Shown here: one piece after another, positions 34,501-44,404 of the stretch
Layout of the letters: every line of letters begins with the position of its first letter
How positions within the stretch are numbered: the stretch's first letter is position 1
DNA from: Lunularia cruciata
Taxonomy: Eukaryota; Streptophyta; Marchantiopsida; Lunulariales; Lunulariaceae
Reading direction: 5' to 3'
Assembly (NCBI GenBank): GCA_948567375.1
Contig: OX419757.1
Span: forward strand, 55,363,665 to 55,427,664
DNA: 64,000 nucleotides
Translations under genes and position numbers: made by a program
Notes under the pieces: model-generated
Seen by the model: the letters and a program-made list of their open reading frames with translations, nothing else
Database searches by the model: none
What the model was told of the DNA's origin: nothing

Positions 34501-36333
34501 TGAAGTGTTGGTGGTGTTAGTCACAGGAACAGTGACTCTATGGTTTGATGGCCCAATCCTCAAGTACCCTTTGTGCCATCGATCAGTTGTGCGTGCTGCT
34601 CTCAACCATGGCCTCCCAAGAAGTAAGTCATAGCTTGAATCCTTCAAGACTTGGAAAGTCATGAGATTTTGAACTCCCATAACTGAAACTACCACCTTAT
34701 CCATCACCCCTACTGGTCGAACTTGTTGCTTGTTTGCCATGCTCACCACAAATGTTGAAGGTCTTGAGGGTATCATACCCAACTTCTTCATCAACCTTTC
34801 TGACATGGCATTCACTGCTGATCCTCCATCAACCAATGCATCCTTGATGTTGTGACCATTCACTCTCACATCAATCTTGGAGGCATATTCACAAGCTTCC
34901 CATGGTGCTGGCTTGGCATCCACCACCCCCATTGATATTGGAACTTTTGCCTTCTTCTTCTTCTTGCTCCTTGTAGAACTCAAACCACCTCTAAGCTCCT
35001 TTCTCAAGGTAGGGTTCAAAGCAATTAATTGGCCCACTGTGATGTTAGCCTTGTGACTACCAACATCCTCCAACACATTGTAGTTCCATTGTTGCTTGGA
35101 GATCAAGAAGTCCTCCATCCCCAACTTCTTCCTTGGAGTCTTTGTTGTTGATGGTGTTGAGGTGCGAGTGCTCCTAGTAGACATAGGAGTATCCTTGCTT
35201 GAAGTAAATCCTTGAGAAGAGTGAACATCCTCTGCAAAACGAGCTCTCTTCTTCTCTTGTGCCAAAAGCTCCAAATTAAGACCCTTGGAGTTTGAGCACT
35301 CTCCCTTCTCATACTTGCTCTCAACCACATCTATGGATGCTATCCCCTTACCTTTGTTGGGATTAGGAGCCACTTGGGTTTCACTACCTCCCTCTTTCCC
35401 TCTATTGGCTCCCTCATAACCCCTTCCTCCATGGTAAGTGGAATTTGGGCAATTCCTTTGGATATGGCCTCTTCCCCCACAACCAAAACAATTTCTATCA
35501 TTGAAATTGTTGGCTGGTTGGCCTCCTCTATATGGATGGTTTCCATAACTCCTAGGCCCTCTCCCTACATTCTGATCCACCTCTCTCTTCTCCCATAATT
35601 GCACCACATTGATCTTGAGATCCGCAAGTTGTTCTGTGATGGTTTGGAGTGGATCTTTTGGTGGAGGTGCAAGAACTGGAGCAACTACTACTTGTGGTGC
35701 AACCCTTGTCACCAAAGTATCAGAAGTTCCACCATACTTGTAGCCTTGAGGAGGATGCACAACCTCCTTCACCACCAAATCACTCTCATCCCCTTCCAAA
35801 CTCTCCTCCATACGAATTGCGATTTTGATAGCTTCAACCTTGGAAGAAGGTTTCTCATATCTCACCTTGCTTCTAATTTGTGGTCTCAATCCTCCCACAA
35901 AATTCTTGGTGAGCATGGCCCCTATGCCAATCATTGTAGTCTCCACATCATCCCCACCCTTCCTCAACACTATGCGAAATCTGGACTCCAACTTTTCCAC
36001 TCTTTCCACATAGACCCTCACTTTCTCTCCATCTCCTTGCTTGAGAAATGTAACCTCACTCATCAATCTCTCATAACTCTCATCAGGAAGAAAGTTCTCA
36101 ATGAGTGCTGAAGTCAAAGTCTCCCAAGACTCCTCTTCCCCCTCTCTCCTCTCTCTCTTTTGGTATTCTGACTCATACCATGTAAGTGCTGCATCCTCAA
36201 AGAAATCTGGTAATAATGAGGCCCACTCATTCTTCCTCCTCTCATTGTTTCCTATGCAAGCTCTCTTGAAGTCTCTCACAAAGGCCTCCACATCTTCTCC
36301 ATCCTTGCCAAAGAAAACCGAAAGTTTCCCCAT
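31507..36333 (-). CDS. gag-pol: Intact gag-pol polyprotein of the B gypsy element (1608 aa)
   Basis: ATG at 36333-36331 opens a single frame, and the decayed copy at 5349 has the same start. Gag occupies about residues 1-300 with a CCHC knuckle C282-C285-H290-C295. The protease has VDGGSAVN at about 501-508 and YDLLLGRPWL at 568-577, followed by a very acidic linker (about 620-655). The reverse transcriptase spans about 760-960 with FIDD at 891-894. RNase H is at about 1035-1160 with D1042, E1084 and D1109. Integrase has an H1252/H1260/C1288/C1291 zinc site and a D1322, D1382, E1418 triad with the canonical 35-residue gap, then a GPF-type tail (FGPFIV near 1570). There is no chromodomain. Gag and pol share one frame, so the ratio of products must be set by processing. 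The order integrase last identifies Ty3/gypsy. Confidence 0.95.
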   Translation of the reverse strand: MGKLSVFFGKDGEDVEAFVRDFKRACIGNNERRKNEWASLLPDFFEDAALTWYESEYQKRERREGEEESWETLTSALIENFLPDESYERLMSEVTFLKQGDGEKVRVYVERVEKLESRFRIVLRKGGDDVETTMIGIGAMLTKNFVGGLRPQIRSKVRYEKPSSKVEAIKIAIRMEESLEGDESDLVVKEVVHPPQGYKYGGTSDTLVTRVAPQVVVAPVLAPPPKDPLQTITEQLADLKINVVQLWEKREVDQNVGRGPRSYGNHPYRGGQPANNFNDRNCFGCGGRGHIQRNCPNSTYHGGRGYEGANRGKEGGSETQVAPNPNKGKGIASIDVVESKYEKGECSNSKGLNLELLAQEKKRARFAEDVHSSQGFTSSKDTPMSTRSTRTSTPSTTKTPRKKLGMEDFLISKQQWNYNVLEDVGSHKANITVGQLIALNPTLRKELRGGLSSTRSKKKKKAKVPISMGVVDAKPAPWEACEYASKIDVRVNGHNIKDALVDGGSAVNAMSERLMKKLGMIPSRPSTFVVSMANKQQVRPVGVMDKVVVSVMGVQNLMTFQVLKDSSYDLLLGRPWLRAARTTDRWHKGYLRIGPSNHRVTVPVTNTTNTSHSDTPSSDYWESDSEGGASGVDTSMEEETSTEEDESESDSDVYPLCAMDFAPKPEVLKDPDKSPLTLEEVERRLSTLKYGPNVTKEEKVRFEEIFRKFIHVFAFSYKDLKEVTLEEHKIEVESHARPIRQKQRRISPPISLVVKEEIDKLKEAGFIFEVENSEWVSPIVIVKKKNGKLRVCVDYKKLNAVTKKDYYPLPFIDEILEEVAGHERYSFGDGYSGYNQIKIAPEHQQLTTFTTPWGTYAFKVMPFGLCNAPATFQRFMNKVFEPFIGKFVRDFIDDFCVYGSKEEHFEHLIKVLQRLDEANASLNPEKCIFGCEEGLLLGHIISKDGIAVDPEKVRKISDLPFPSSLTKLRQFLGMVGYYRRFIFSFSNKAYALTIYMKKGVDYMVILEDKEALKAFEELKQSLVVAPILAKPDWSKPFILYTDASNVAIGCTLSQLDQDGHDHPIAYASRQMVSAEKNYSVTEREGLAVIFGLKKFRHYLIGGKATIVTDHKALKYIFNKPNVEGRLARWMILLSEYDYTIEDRPGKKHANADLLSRAYDHDGDEPVDDSFPDEELMTISVTQEIPMEYKEIVDFVTRGNYPEGMHARERKALAARSRPYTMVEDILFHQGADGLLRRAVGKEESILLIKEFHEGLVCGGHFAGKVTAFKILDAGYHWRGIFKDCLDYCKTCHVCQAFARKSTSTPPLRSIPLLGPFEKWGIDFVGPLNRTPRNNRYIVVVTDYLTKWVEARPLRDKNEDEVGRFLYERIITRFGCPLELVFDRGGEFTGSITTTMLRHFSITHRVTTSYKPNSNGLAERTNQTLCMMLAKDAEMEGAKHHWDKRIHAVLWEYRTTMKTSTGYSPFQLVYGIESTLPIHFDLPTFQSIHRRLKKAQGSDAEKSRKDQLMELEEARAVAMVRVEQAQRKQKESYDKRQGKKKVEPFKEGDWVMLFDSIRFKRVQKKFLPKYFGPFIVEKVWGNYTYDLKELGGRHFDRINHDKLKMYHRR

Positions 36334-36573
36334 CTTAACCCCTCACTATCTTTCTTTTCTCTCAATTTTTATTTTTTTTCCTCTTTTCTTTTCTCTCACT
36401 CTATTACTAATAGAGTATATACATGACTAACACCATCTGAGAATAATCCACTCTAGGGAACACAAAAGGTTCAGGTTGCTCCAAGATTTCTATAGCAACA
36501 TCAAATCCTAGAGTGCATATTAATCTAACTCTCATGGATAGTTTATCCATAAGTTGAAAGATTATCTCCATCA

Positions 36574-37047
36574 CTAATCTTGAGAACTAGCTGATGAAGG
36601 TGGTAGTATTTCTGTAGCTGTACTAAGACTCTCTCCAAGATCCTTCACCAAAGTTTCCAAAAGTGCTTTTACTCCACTACACTCATGTCCTTTTGGAAGT
36701 CCTTCAACTCCACAAACCTCACACAACTCCTTGGTCTTAGATCTTCTCCCTCCCAATCTTGGTGAAGAAGGTCCAACATGCAAACCCAAGTCAAGTAAGC
36801 CTCTCCTTTCCCTCAATCTCTTGCTCTCAAAGGTTAATGGACATGAACTTGCCTTATGTCCCTTCTCTCCACATAGAAAGCACTTAGACTCACTCTTTCC
36901 TCCAAGTGGTGTAGGTTTTTGGATCCTCTCAACACTCTCTTCAAATTCTATTGTAAACTCTCTTTTCCTCAAATCCATCCCTACAATCACCTCAAACCCT
37001 TGGGGAACCTTGCATAATCTCAATTTCCACTCTTGATGACCCTCCAT
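36574..37047 (-). CDS. Leader ORF with zinc knuckle, upstream of B gag-pol (157 aa)
   Basis: The first ATG in this frame is at 37047 (MEGHQEWKLRLCKVPQGFE). A GTG eight codons earlier directly follows a TGA and is unlikely to be used. The protein has a CCHC motif CFLCGEKGHKASSC in its first half and a second Cys/His cluster CEVCGVEGLPKGHEC near residue 120, with a basic region (RERRG, GRRSKTKE) between. It lies between the LTR and gag-pol, in the same direction, about 240 bases before the gag-pol start. The decayed B copy keeps a recognisable version. An extra ORF before gag is known from Ogre-type plant gypsy elements, but I cannot claim homology. Whether it is joined by splicing to exons nearer the LTR (a coding-like frame at 37020-37208) is unknown. 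Confidence 0.6.
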   Translation of the reverse strand: MEGHQEWKLRLCKVPQGFEVIVGMDLRKREFTIEFEESVERIQKPTPLGGKSESKCFLCGEKGHKASSCPLTFESKRLRERRGLLDLGLHVGPSSPRLGGRRSKTKELCEVCGVEGLPKGHECSGVKALLETLVKDLGESLSTATEILPPSSASSQD

Positions 37048-37886
37048 GTTCCCAAAGATGAATCTAAACACTCAAACATGCTTTTTGTTGATCTCAAACT
37101 TCTCATGCATGAGATCTCCACTCTGCAGAATTGACCCTTCCTCACAATGTCACTCAAATCTCCCAACGAATATGTCACAGTCCTCTGAAATTTTCTACAC
37201 TTAATCACAACTCTAGGGCGTCCCTCCCTGCAAAATTTTAGATCTTTTCATCGAGCCATTTGGCCTAGACACCTTTCTATTCAGCACCCATATTTCAGAT
37301 TTGGTCTGAAAACCACCCCCCTCACTTCAAAAACTCATCACGCCCTGCGCAAAAACGATCTCTCTCTAATTTTTGTGGCAGCAGGTAGGATACAATGCAC
37401 TGAATTTTCTTGGAAATTTTCAGGACAATTCACTGAAAATTGAAGAAATGGCAGACTCTGTACAATTTTCCAGAGAGCATGCAGTTGCGGGAGCACTTTA
37501 CCCTATCAACTTTCAAAAATTCTAGCCCAGTGCGCATAGAAGCTCTCTCAATAATTTCAAGTGTGATAACTGAAAGATAACCCAAGCTATCATGTGTAGA
37601 AATCTCAAGTCCAGATCTCAAACTTGAGATTTTGCCCAAAATCACCTTAATCCCCAAAATCTGCAATCCACCTCACACAATCTCTCCAATTCCTCTCATG
37701 TGTACAAGATGTACAAAATCACCTCAAAGACATCATAATGAACTACAGGGTATACAAATGGATCTTGGTTCTCTAACATAAGTTCAGCCCTCTCCTCTCC
37801 TAATGTTCTCTCCAAGTGAGCTCTCATAGCCTCCTTCTGCCTAATGTAGAATTGGACGCGGAACATTATCTTGCCTTCTAGAGAGG
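37048..37886 (-). other. 5' leader of the intact B element
   Basis: This region holds overlapping short frames in different phases (37020-37208, 37430-37666, and 37696-37929, which starts inside the LTR). The last, with RVQFYIRQKEAMRAHLE and EERAELMLEN, is kept in the decayed copy at 3838-4059. It could be a 5' exon of the leader protein or merely conserved leader RNA. Confidence 0.45.
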
Positions 37887-37903
37887 TCCCGGCAACGGAA
37901 CCA
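37887..37903 (-). promoter_or_regulatory. Primer-binding site of the B element (tRNA-Asp-like)
   Basis: The minus strand reads TGGTTCCGTTGCCGGGA four bases inside the 5' LTR. It matches the plant tRNA-Asp complement TGGCGCCGTTGCCGGGG except at positions 4-5 and the last base. Confidence 0.75.
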
Positions 37904-37907
37904 AAAA

Positions 37908-38599
37908 TGTGAGCCGGCCTGTCTCTCACTCAGGATGAACCTCTGATGGCTATTATGGTAGCGCACCATGGACTAAGAAGGCAAGGAACCCCAACTCCAT
38001 CATATTCCTCCAAGGCTAACACTCCAAGACTCAAGACATTGCTCACTAGAGAACTCAATGAGAGAGAGATAGTTGCAAATGAAAGGATGATGAGTACCTC
38101 CTCACTCCTTGTTTATATACTTGTGAAATAGTTACGTACCAAAGTTACTAATTACCGTAGTAACTCAAGTTACTAGACTAAAAGTCAAGTAAAGTCAAAA
38201 AGTAGAAAGGAATATCCATTCACATGGGCATATTCCCCTAAGCATGTGGTCTTATCTTGACCCAACCACTAAAGCAAGGATTCCTTCACATGGGCTATCC
38301 TTGGACTAAAGAAGAATCCAAAACAAAAAGGCTTGCGGGCCCAAGAGTTCTCAACTCTTTCCCCAAAGCCAAACACCTAGGAATAATACCAAGTCAACAC
38401 ACTAAAATCCAAAATAGTGGTGCTCATCTTTTCTACTTCCTCTAAAGTAAGGTCCCATCTATCTTAGCTATGACTAACTTTAGCTAACCATGACTAATAT
38501 AGAACCATCCTTTATCTCTATATAAATAATATCTCTTAAGTACTTGTAATACCAAGCTAAATATCACAATACCACACACATGCACAAATGGGTGTTACA
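37908..38599 (-). repeat. 5' LTR of the intact B element (692 bp)
   Basis: Identical by eye to 30767-31458. It contains the minus-strand TATA box TATATAAAC at 38111-38119, the likely promoter for gag-pol. Confidence 0.95.
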
Positions 38600-38603
38600 G
38601 ATC
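38600..38603 (+). repeat. Right 4-bp target duplication of the intact B element
   Basis: GATC, followed by AAGCATGGCAG, which continues the interrupted giant-LTR frame. Confidence 0.9.
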
Positions 38604-40116
38604 AAGCATGGCAGAATGAGTTGGTGATCAGACATCAAGAAGAAGAAAGGTTGAGAGAATTGGTACAAAGTGTTGAGTTACAACATTCTCAATATGAGGA
38701 GGAAAAGAAGATGCTTGCTGTTGAGTACAAAGACGAGTTGAAGATGTACCAAGAGGAGTTGAAGGGAGAGCAATCTTGGGGTTATGCATCGAAATTAGTA
38801 GGAGAAGTTGTGTGAAAATTGAGTGGAATGTTGTGCACTAAGGCAGAAGGAAGGTTGGAAGAAGCAAGACTACACGAGTTAAAGTTGCTTGTGCAGGAAA
38901 CTCAGAAGAGGAGAGCAAAGGATGTTGACATGAACACTCTCCTAATTCAATTGAGATAGAAGTCAATAGAAAGATGTTGGAAGTAGGAGGCAATGTTAGT
39001 CTCAGATTAGATTTTGTGAATTCAAAGTAAGAAAGAATTAATAGTAGTGTGAAGGAGGAGAAGAAGTTTGATGTTGAAGAAGTAGGAATTCAGGTGTCTT
39101 TGGACTTGTTCTTCAAGACATTAGAGAAGAGTGGGTTGCAAGATAAGGAAGTAGATAGATTACCCATGACCTTAATTGCAGATCATACTAAAGAATTAGT
39201 AGAAATAGTGAAGGATTTGGTAGAATCAGATATACTCAAAGAAGGAGAGGTAATAGGAAGATCATCGGGTTTGGAAGCCAAAGTCGAAGTAGACATCGGA
39301 TTGGAGAAGTAACAATTTTGAGATTTGAAGAGGTAGACATGAAGAGGTGCATTGTCATTTTGGATCTGCATGTAGGAAGAGTTGTTGTTGAACGGTATAG
39401 TTGTTAGTAACTATCAAGTGCTTCATTATTTAAAGGTGGCATTCGTAGTCATATGTTGTTCAATATTCATGATTTCTGAAGATAGATAAAGCAAAATGTT
39501 GTGAAGCAGTGCCCGTTGCTTGAGCTTAATTTTGGGTATCAACTTTGTAATTGTGTTTGTGAGTGTGTGGAGAATTTTGAATGCAAGTTAGTGTGCTTGT
39601 TGGATGTTGGATTCCGCAGCCTTGATCTTCATTCTGTGTGTTTGATCTTGAGTGAAGTGCAATCAGAGTAACGTCTTGACAGATCTGAGAGGAATTGTAG
39701 TGTTGGTAGTATTCTACATTTGTGAGTGTAGAGAAATGTTGATGTGAAGCAATTTTGATCAAGGAAGTTGTGCCTTTAGTGGAAGGGTGGAACACAATTT
39801 TGAGGCAAAGTCATTTTGTAGTGAAGTGCCGTCTTTGGGAGAATCTGAATCATCACAATCAAGATTTATTTGGACAGAATTTGCTATGTTGTGATTATGG
39901 GTGTGTGAATTTGTGACAAGTTGTCAAGATTGTGAGCTTGTTACTCTCTTCTAGGTGCAGTTGCTACCTAAGAGATTAAAGACAAAACCAAGAAGAACTG
40001 AGATTGTTACTGTTTGACTTTGTATTTGGACATTTCTGAATAGTATCAGTGTGCAAACAAACTTTACTTACCTGATTACCACAAAAGTAATATTTTTTGG
40101 GTTGTCACATGATTTT

Positions 40117-40134
40117 TGGCACCGCTGCCGGGGA
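40117..40134 (+). promoter_or_regulatory. Primer-binding site of the giant-LTR element (tRNA-Asp-like)
   Basis: TGGCACCGCTGCCGGGGA, two mismatches from TGGCGCCGTTGCCGGGGA, seven bases after the LTR end. Confidence 0.8.
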
Positions 40135-40245
40135 TAAAAATCTCAGAATTGGAAGAATACAAAGCCAATCTTGAAAATGGGTTTCAAAGCAATATGAATG
40201 TCTGCATTGAGAGAACAATAAGAATAGAGAGTTCAAAGACACACA

Positions 40246-42098
40246 TTGCATTGTGAAGAAGAAGAACGTATGAAGATCCAATCCACTTTGGACAACACTA
40301 AACAAGAGGCGTTGGACTTTCAACTTCTTCATGAAGTTCAAGAAGCCTTGCAAGAACTTGACCAAAAGAAACACAAAGGCGGGTGGCAAGGCTACTTCTT
40401 GTCTCCGTCTTCTAAGAAGAAGAAAGACTCTAGCGGGTAGACATACTTGTTATGCCCCATTACACCAACTTCCCCTAAAGCTATAAAGGAAGTCAAATTT
40501 TTTAAGAACTTTGTTCAAGAAAAGACAACAAGAACACTAACGAAAGAAGAGTGTCAACACCTTCTACGCATGATTCCTTGACTGTCTTGAAGGAATTTCA
40601 AAGAACACTTTGAAGGTGTTGAACCTCTTGCTTCTACTTGGGTTGAAGTTGACACAAACGGAGAAGAAGTAATTGTCAAAGAAGACCCCACCTTTGAACT
40701 TGACTAATTGGAACCCTTGGGTTGTCAACACAATGTTGATACAAGCCAGCTCCTTGGTCCCATCAAGTTCAAACTTACCACAGCCGATTTCGCCAAAGTG
40801 AACAATGACTTCATTACTTGTAACTTGACATGCCTATTAGAAGTACAAGGGGATAGAACAAGACAAAGATCCTTACTTATCACTCGACATGCCTATCAAA
40901 AGTACAAGGGGATAGAACAAGACGAAGATCCTAATGAATTTATCAAAGAATTCAAAGTCATCTCCTTTGCCAACAAGGAATATGACTCTACGGATTGTCT
41001 GCATATTTTTTCCAAGTATGCTCCAAAAGAAAGCTTGGAGTTGGTACACCCATGTAATCCAAAAGGGGTTCACACTAGCCGACTAGGCAGACTTATGAAA
41101 TGGCTTCCTGGAACAATTTTGGGAAGTTGATTATGATAGGAGTGTCTTTATGGCACTCAATGATTTGGACTGAGGGACGAAGGAAAAGTTGAGAGACTAC
41201 TCAAAGTGGTTCATGGCCCTATTGAACCGAGTTCTAAAACAATCTGGTGTGGTGGGTTACTCCGATGCCCAAGCCATCACTTGATTCCTTGGTGGAATTT
41301 CACCGGAGATTTGTATCTTTGCCAGGGAGAGAAATTTAACTTCCTTGGACAAAGTACTCAAACATGTTGCCAGATATGAGGCGGCTCACTCTCACTCATC
41401 CAACAACCAAAGAAATTGGGAGAAGAAAGGCAAGAAGCCTAGAAGGAGAGCTTCTCGCAGCACATCCTCTTCTTTGGAGGACTCTTCCACATCTTCAAGT
41501 TCTTCTTTGGAATCCAAAGAAGAATCAAAGCCGAGAAGAATACAAAGATATGGAGGAAAGAAACCAGTAACACCACCAGCAAAGAATGTAGATAAGGCAG
41601 ATCAAAAGTAGGAGACTCTTATTAAAGAGTTTGAAGATTTCAAGATCCAAATGATTGGGGCTAAGGACCAAAGAAAACCTTCATCATTTGGCAGACCAAA
41701 TGTATGGTGCATTGCGTGTGGTAAATCCAGCCATGCTAATATGGAGTGTTTGACATGCACTACATTCCAATGCAACAAATTCATTGGGTTCTTGGTTGGG
41801 ACCAAAGTGAGGAAGATGAGGCTATGTACCCCAAACTCAAGAGGTACAACCTCAAGCGAGCACATTGTATCAAGGTCCGAGGTATGGACCAAGGGAGTAT
41901 AACAATAATGCTCCTCCACAAAGAACCCCGATGGGCCGCCAAAATAGGCCTCAAAATGTTGCATTGGGTGCTTGTTATAATTGTGCCTCAATAGGATATT
42001 GGTCCCCAAATTGTCCAAAGCCAAGACGGCAAATTGGGTTTGTTCCACTCTGCAGAAATTGTAAGGGATTGGGGCATACAAGAAACCAATGCCCGTAA
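40246..42098 (+). pseudogene. Gag of the giant-LTR element, three zinc knuckles
   Basis: Frames in this stretch give an N-terminal helix-rich part (LDFQLLHEVQEALQELDQKK), a capsid-like part (RDYSKWFMALLNRVL, LTSLDKVLKHVARYEA), a Ser/Arg-rich linker near 41450-41520, and three CX2CX4HX4C-type knuckles at 41708-41749 (CIACGKSSHANMEC), 41973-42014 (CYNCASIGYWSPNC, His lost) and 42051-42092 (CRNCKGLGHTRNQC), ending in TAA at 42096. Internal stops near 40440, 40580, 40706, 41153 and 41283 and a 59-bp duplication at 40828 make it non-functional. Three knuckles in a row is more than usual for plant gypsy gag. Confidence 0.7.
40828..40945 (+). repeat. 59-bp tandem duplication in gag
   Basis: ACATGCCTAT...AGTACAAGGGGATAGAACAA at 40828 recurs at 40887. 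The unit is not a multiple of three, so it shifts the gag frame. Confidence 0.85.
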
Positions 42099-42151
42099 CC
42101 ACCATACCCGAAGCCGCCTATAAAATATGTACAAACCCCTACTGAGTCTAT

Positions 42152-42844
42152 TGTGAGCCGGCATGTCTCTCACTCAGGATGAACCTCTGATAGCTATTAT
42201 GGTAGTGCACCATGGACTAAGAAGGCAAGGAACCCCAACTCCATCATACTCCTCCGAGGCTAACACTCCAAGACTCAAGGAATTTGCTCACTAGAGAACT
42301 AAATGAGAGAGAGATAGTTGCAAATGAAAGGATGATGAGTACCTCTTCACCCCTTGTTTATATAATTGTGAAATAATTACGTACCAAAGTTACTAATTAC
42401 CGTAGTAACTCAAATTACTAGACTAAAAGTCAAGTAAAGTCAAAAAGTAGAAAGGAATATCCATTCATATGGGCATATTCCCCTAAGCATGTGGTCTTAT
42501 CTTGACCCAACCACTAAGTCAAGAATTCCTTCACATGGGCTATCCTTGGACTAAAGAAGAATCCAAAACAAAAAGGCTTGCGGGCCCAAGAGTTCTCAAC
42601 TCTTTCCTCAAAGCCAAACACCTAGGAATAATACCAAGTCAACACACTAAAATCCAAAATAGTGGTGGTCATCTTTTCTACTTCCTCTAAAGTAAGGTCC
42701 CCTCTATCTTAGCTATGACTACATTTAGCTAACCATGACTAATATAGAACCATCCTTTATCTCTATATAAATAATATCTCTTAAGTACTTGTAATACCAA
42801 GCTAAATATCAGAATACCACACACATGCACAAATTGGTGTTACA
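42152..42844 (-). repeat. Solo LTR of family B (693 bp)
   Basis: Plus strand TGTGAGCCGGCATG...TTGGTGTTACA, close to the LTRs of the intact B copy but with clear differences. No internal B sequence is present. Flanks TCTAT and GTACT do not match, so the target duplication is lost or altered. It interrupts the region just after gag of the giant-LTR element. Confidence 0.9.
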
Positions 42845-44404
42845 GTACTGCGCTCCAAGCAAAAGGAGATACAAATGTTAATTGTATAACACTTGAGGAG
42901 GAGACCCCTCAAGAAAGAGGTCTCGCTTCAGAAGGAGAATGGCCAAACCTCAAAATTTGAAGGTTGAGACATGCACTGTAAGAAGAAGCGCGATCCTGAA
43001 GAAGTGAGTACTACTTCTTTGTCTTCACAAAATGGCAAAGAGGTTGTGCCCAAAAGCTATCCTTTCTGCCAAGGAGGAAAAGATTCTAGCTAAAGCTTTG
43101 TAGAAAGAAATCAAGAAAGTAGTGCTCAAAACACAGGAGATGAGTTTGGAGGAGGATACGAAGACAAAGACTCCCATTTTTTTGGTGGATATTTGGTCTA
43201 AAGTAAAGGAATTGATCCAAGCCAAAGTTGGTCAACCCAAAGAACATTGGGTCAAGGCCATTAGTACTCCAATCACCATCTTGAAGCACCCCAAAGTCCA
43301 ATTTGAACAAGGACACACTTTGGACCCAAAGACAAAGGTGAAGAAGGTGAAGTTGGGAGGAGTCCCGCAATACAATATTGGAAGACCCTAGCCAAAGGTT
43401 ATTATGGATTGGCACTAGTAAAAGTTAAAGTTTAAGGACATTTCATCCGAAGATTAGAAGCTGGTGATCGTGAGTTGGACAAAGGTTCCCCACCTTGGGG
43501 AAACAACTTTGTTGGGAGACAAAGATGAATCCAAAGATTCATCATCTTCATTTTTAGAAGACTCCAAAAACAAAGTCCAAGGGAATTACTTGGAATGCTA
43601 CGAGGTGGAGGTCAAAGACAAAGACCCATATGACATCACCTCGGGTAAACATGACTTGGAAGAAGGGGATTTGACTGCAGTTTGTCTCGGATTAAGCCGA
43701 GTAAGCCATGTGGAAGGAGTCATCAACCCTGATGACTATCAAGATGTTATCTTGACTGAAGGAAAAATTTTGAAGATAGTCACTTTGGAGGAGTTGGCAG
43801 GATACATTGCCCTGTGTATAGAATTCTTGGATGTATTTTCCTGGTCTATTGATCAAATGCCGGGTATTCCACAAGAATTTGGAGAATGAAGGATTGACAA
43901 AGACAATACCGCCTGAACCCAAAGTACTCATTCTTGCTGAAAGACAAAATTGATAAGTACTTAGGGGCTGGATTAATCTTTCTTGTCTTAAGCAATGAGT
44001 GGGTCTCACCCATTTTCATTGTCCCAAAGAAGAAAATTAGGAAGATTAGAGTGCGCCAAGATTTTTGCAAGTTGAATGCAGTAATGAGGAAATATCATCA
44101 TCCTTTACCTTTTACCAATACAATTTTGGACCAAGTAGCTGGTCATCCTTGCTACAGTTTTCTTGATGGATTTTCAAGGTATAATCAAGTATCCATCCGA
44201 GAAGAGGACGAGGATAAAACCACATTCACTACCAATTGGGGCACTTTTGCTTACAATCAAATGCCCTTTGGGTTGTGTAATGCTCCTGCTACTTTCTAGC
44301 GGATGATGAATGCAATCTTCAAGGATTTTCTACGCAAATTTGTGGAAGTCTTCATTGATGATTTTTGTGTGTTTGGGCAAAAAGATGTACATTTGGATTA
44401 CCTT
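42845..44404 (+). pseudogene. Pol of the giant-LTR element: linker and truncated reverse transcriptase
   Basis: Frames at 43122-43391 and 43464-43889 are a linker that ends FLDVFSWSIDQMPGIP, typical of the region before reverse transcriptase in Tat-like elements. The polymerase domain is at 43934-44401: GLIFLVLSNEWVSPIFIVPKK, FCKLNAVMRKYHHPLPFTN, FLDGFSRYNQ, MPFGLCNAPATF (then a TAG) and FIDDFCVFGQK. It stops abruptly near 44404. Protease could not be placed with confidence. Confidence 0.7.

Larger units (their letters stand above)
30767..38599 (-). mobile_element. Complete family B gypsy retrotransposon, apparently young
   Basis: The element is 7,833 bp with two 692-bp LTRs in which I found no difference when reading them side by side, a 4-bp GATC duplication, a primer site, a leader ORF with a zinc knuckle, one uninterrupted 1608-codon gag-pol and a polypurine tract. 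It reads right to left. All catalytic motifs needed for retrotransposition are present, so this may be a recently active, autonomous copy. Its reverse transcriptase and primer site place it near the Athila/Tat (non-chromodomain) gypsy elements. The exact lineage is not certain. Confidence 0.95.
28995..39312 (+). pseudogene. LTR-embedded long frame, 5' LTR copy (split by B)
   Basis: This is the homologue of 45368-47869. It starts MRVKKPIESE at 28995, runs to the B insertion at 30766 and resumes at 38604, ending TAA 39310-39312. Stops include one at about 29067 and one near 29273. At the two stop positions of the other copy that I checked (after SEIF, and LAWN followed by a stop) this copy has sense codons (Q and L). 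The coiled-coil part lies around 30600-30760 and 38604-38810. The function is unknown. Confidence 0.6.
28539..40109 (+). repeat. 5' giant LTR, interrupted by the intact B element
   Basis: Begins TGTGGTGCACAC and ends GGGTTGTCACA. The B element at 30767-38599 plus one GATC lies inside it. Comparing segments with 44937-48676 by eye suggests roughly 90 percent identity, so the element is considerably older than the B copy within it. Confidence 0.85.

Noticed and set aside
38600-39312. Frames at 38588-38815 and 39049-39312 first read as a separate small gene
   Set aside because: They are the continuation of the giant-LTR frame after the B insertion. The homologous uninterrupted stretch is at 47161-47869.
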